A stretch of 5,001 nt of DNA, taken from NCBI GenBank assembly GCA_028274925.1, contig JAQCNR010000059.1, positions 1 through 5,001 on the forward strand. The letters are read 5' to 3'. Source of the DNA: Halovenus sp. Its GTDB lineage: Archaea > Halobacteriota > Halobacteria > Halobacteriales > Haloarculaceae. Every line of letters starts with the position of its first letter. Positions within the stretch are counted from its first letter, which is position 1. The notes under the pieces were generated by a model that was not told the origin of the DNA, did no database searches, and was given only the letters and a program-made list of their open reading frames with translations. A program made the position numbers and the translations under genes. This document shows, in pieces, positions 4,076-5,001 of the stretch.

Positions 4076-4232
4076 AAAACAGGCTCGGGCCCGAGTGTGC
4101 TGCGAATCTTCACAGAAACATTCTCGACCTCACCGCCCTCGTGATACTGACCGACAGCGTGGATGTTGCGTGGACACCACACCGACGATGGAGTGAAAGG
4201 TTTTCGGAACGACCGTCCGCACGAGGAACCCG
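4076..4232. other. Intergenic space before the PseG-like gene
   Basis: I see no gene here. It holds a 12-base perfect palindrome, CTCGGGCCCGAG (4084-4095). Read on the minus strand the palindrome is followed by a short T run (complement of 4074-4079), but it has no loop and no minus-strand gene lies to its right. The GTGAAAGGTTTTCGG stretch (about 4193-4207), some 27 bases before the next start codon, may be a weak promoter. Confidence 0.4.
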
Positions 4233-5001
4233 ATGCACCTCACAATCCGCGCCGACGGCGGCCCTGCGATTGGCTACGGCCATCTCGTGCGTTCGGGTGC
4301 GCTCGCCGAGGAACTGCTCGCTCGCGACCACGACGTGACCGTCGCCACGGCGACGCCACAGTCCGCCCGCGAGGTGTTTCCCGACGCCGCTGCTGTCGTT
4401 GACCTGCCAGCGAGAGACGACCCCGCGCCGTTCGTGTCGTGGATTGAGAGCGCAGAGCCAGACATCGCGTACACCGACGCCTACCCAATCGATACCGCGT
4501 ACCAGCAGGCGGTGCGCGAGCGCGTTCCACTCGCCGTCTGGCAGGATGACGCCCGGCACGTGGTCTGTGCGGACCTGTTCGTGAACGGTAACCTGTACGC
4601 GCCGACTCTCGACTACGAGTTTGTCGGCGATTCGCCCGAGACCTGTCTCGGCACCGAGCACGTGCTGTTGCGGGGCGAAATTCGGAGTCTCGTCTCCGAC
4701 GACCCGCCGTGGCGCGACCCGCCAGAGCGCGCCATCGTGATGATGGGTGGGAGCGACATTGCGGGCCTAACTCCAACCGCCGTTCGGGCCTTCGACGGGA
4801 CTGACCTCCGCGTTGACGCAATCGTCGGCCCCGGTTGCTCGGAGACACAGCACCGGGCGGTTGAGACTGCCGCGGCGTCCGTGGCAGCCGACGTGCGGGT
4901 GGTCCGAGACCCCGATGACCTCCCAGAGCGGATGTTCCAGGCCGATATCGCCGTGAGCACGGCGAGCAGCACAACCTACGAACTGCTGGCGCTCGGAACG
5001 C
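4233..5001 (+). CDS. pseG: PseG/SpsG-like nucleotide-sugar hydrolase, cut by window end
   Basis: 256 codons are visible and the frame is open at the right edge; family members are usually about 280-340 residues. PseG removes UDP from UDP-2,4-diacetamido-2,4,6-trideoxy-altropyranose in the pathway to pseudaminic acid; SpsG/COG3980 is the wider family. Visible features: the N-terminal nucleotide-loop motif R6-A-D8 with I-G-Y-G-H17, where His17 falls at the number of the catalytic His of Campylobacter PseG; WQDDARH (103-109), like the SFDDE segment; VNGNLYA (117-123); MMGGSDI (170-176), like the MGGTD hinge; and STASSTTYEL (242-251), like the UDP-binding ASS..E segment. The ATG at 4233 places His17 correctly. 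The enzyme is cytoplasmic and probably part of a surface-glycan cluster continuing to the right. The exact sugar is inference; a duplicate of its 5' end lies at 1539. Confidence 0.85.
   Translation, partial: MHLTIRADGGPAIGYGHLVRSGALAEELLARDHDVTVATATPQSAREVFPDAAAVVDLPARDDPAPFVSWIESAEPDIAYTDAYPIDTAYQQAVRERVPLAVWQDDARHVVCADLFVNGNLYAPTLDYEFVGDSPETCLGTEHVLLRGEIRSLVSDDPPWRDPPERAIVMMGGSDIAGLTPTAVRAFDGTDLRVDAIVGPGCSETQHRAVETAAASVAADVRVVRDPDDLPERMFQADIAVSTASSTTYELLALGT
4243..4279 (+). repeat. 37-base exact repeat, copy within intact pseG
   Basis: Identical to 1552-1588. It covers the codons for the I-R-A-D-G-G-P-A-I-G-Y-G motif. Together the two copies could support homologous deletion of the intervening 2.7 kb, which contains the third TA module and the IS element. 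Confidence 0.85.

Noticed and set aside
4074..4095. Minus-strand intrinsic terminator from the GC palindrome and T run
   Set aside because: The palindrome has no loop, there is no minus-strand gene to terminate, and hairpin-dependent terminators are not the norm in archaea.
4240..4974. Minus-strand Arg-rich open frame of 244 codons opposite pseG
   Set aside because: It is a low-complexity Arg/Ser shadow of a gene with clear PseG motifs on the + strand.
1..5001. tRNA, rRNA, replication origin or att site
   Set aside because: I saw no tRNA cloverleaf or T-loop motif, no rRNA-like sequence, no clustered origin-like repeats and no integrase-type attachment duplication.

Overview
The window looks like an accessory stretch of a haloarchaeal chromosome or megaplasmid. 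Coding regions are GC-rich, the proteins are acidic (rich in D and E), several start codons have only a TATA-like box about 25-30 bases upstream (leaderless style), and the TnpB is of a form I associate with Halobacteria. All coding sequence I can support is on the + strand.

Layout. (1) 1-204: no confident gene, and the first copy of a ~58 bp direct repeat. (2) 205-1020: an intact toxin-antitoxin (TA) module, a UPF0175-type antitoxin followed by a PIN-domain (VapC-like) toxin. (3) 1035-1091: the second copy of the direct repeat, so the module is bracketed. (4) 1135-1542: a second module with an intact small antitoxin and a wrecked PIN toxin (two one-base frame losses, both in G runs, plus an internal deletion). 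(5) 1539-1702: debris, namely the first ~29 codons of a pseG-like gene fused to an unrelated tail. (6) 1816-4075: a third module, an AbrB-type antitoxin followed by a PIN toxin that is split after codon 15 by a 1589 bp IS200/IS605-family element (2130-3718) encoding only TnpB. (7) 4233 to the right edge: a PseG/SpsG-like nucleotide-sugar hydrolase, cut by the window end, whose 5' end is the intact relative of the debris in (5).

The strongest result is the transposon in the third toxin. The element has hallmarks of IS608-type ends: target TTAC on the left, TCAA as the last four bases on the right, and imperfect hairpins preceded by AAAG (left) and GAAT (right). The hairpins sit 19 and 10 nt from the cut sites. 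Removing 2130-3718 restores a continuous 133-codon PIN toxin with all expected acidic residues. The sequence just right of the element, which would be the TnpB guide, is vapC itself, so TnpB would be expected to target the empty vapC allele.

Overall there are three adjacent antitoxins, all open, but only one of three toxins is intact, next to what is probably a surface-glycan (nonulosonic-acid-like) gene cluster. The tandem TA modules, repeats and partial duplication of pseG suggest repeated insertion and deletion at this site.
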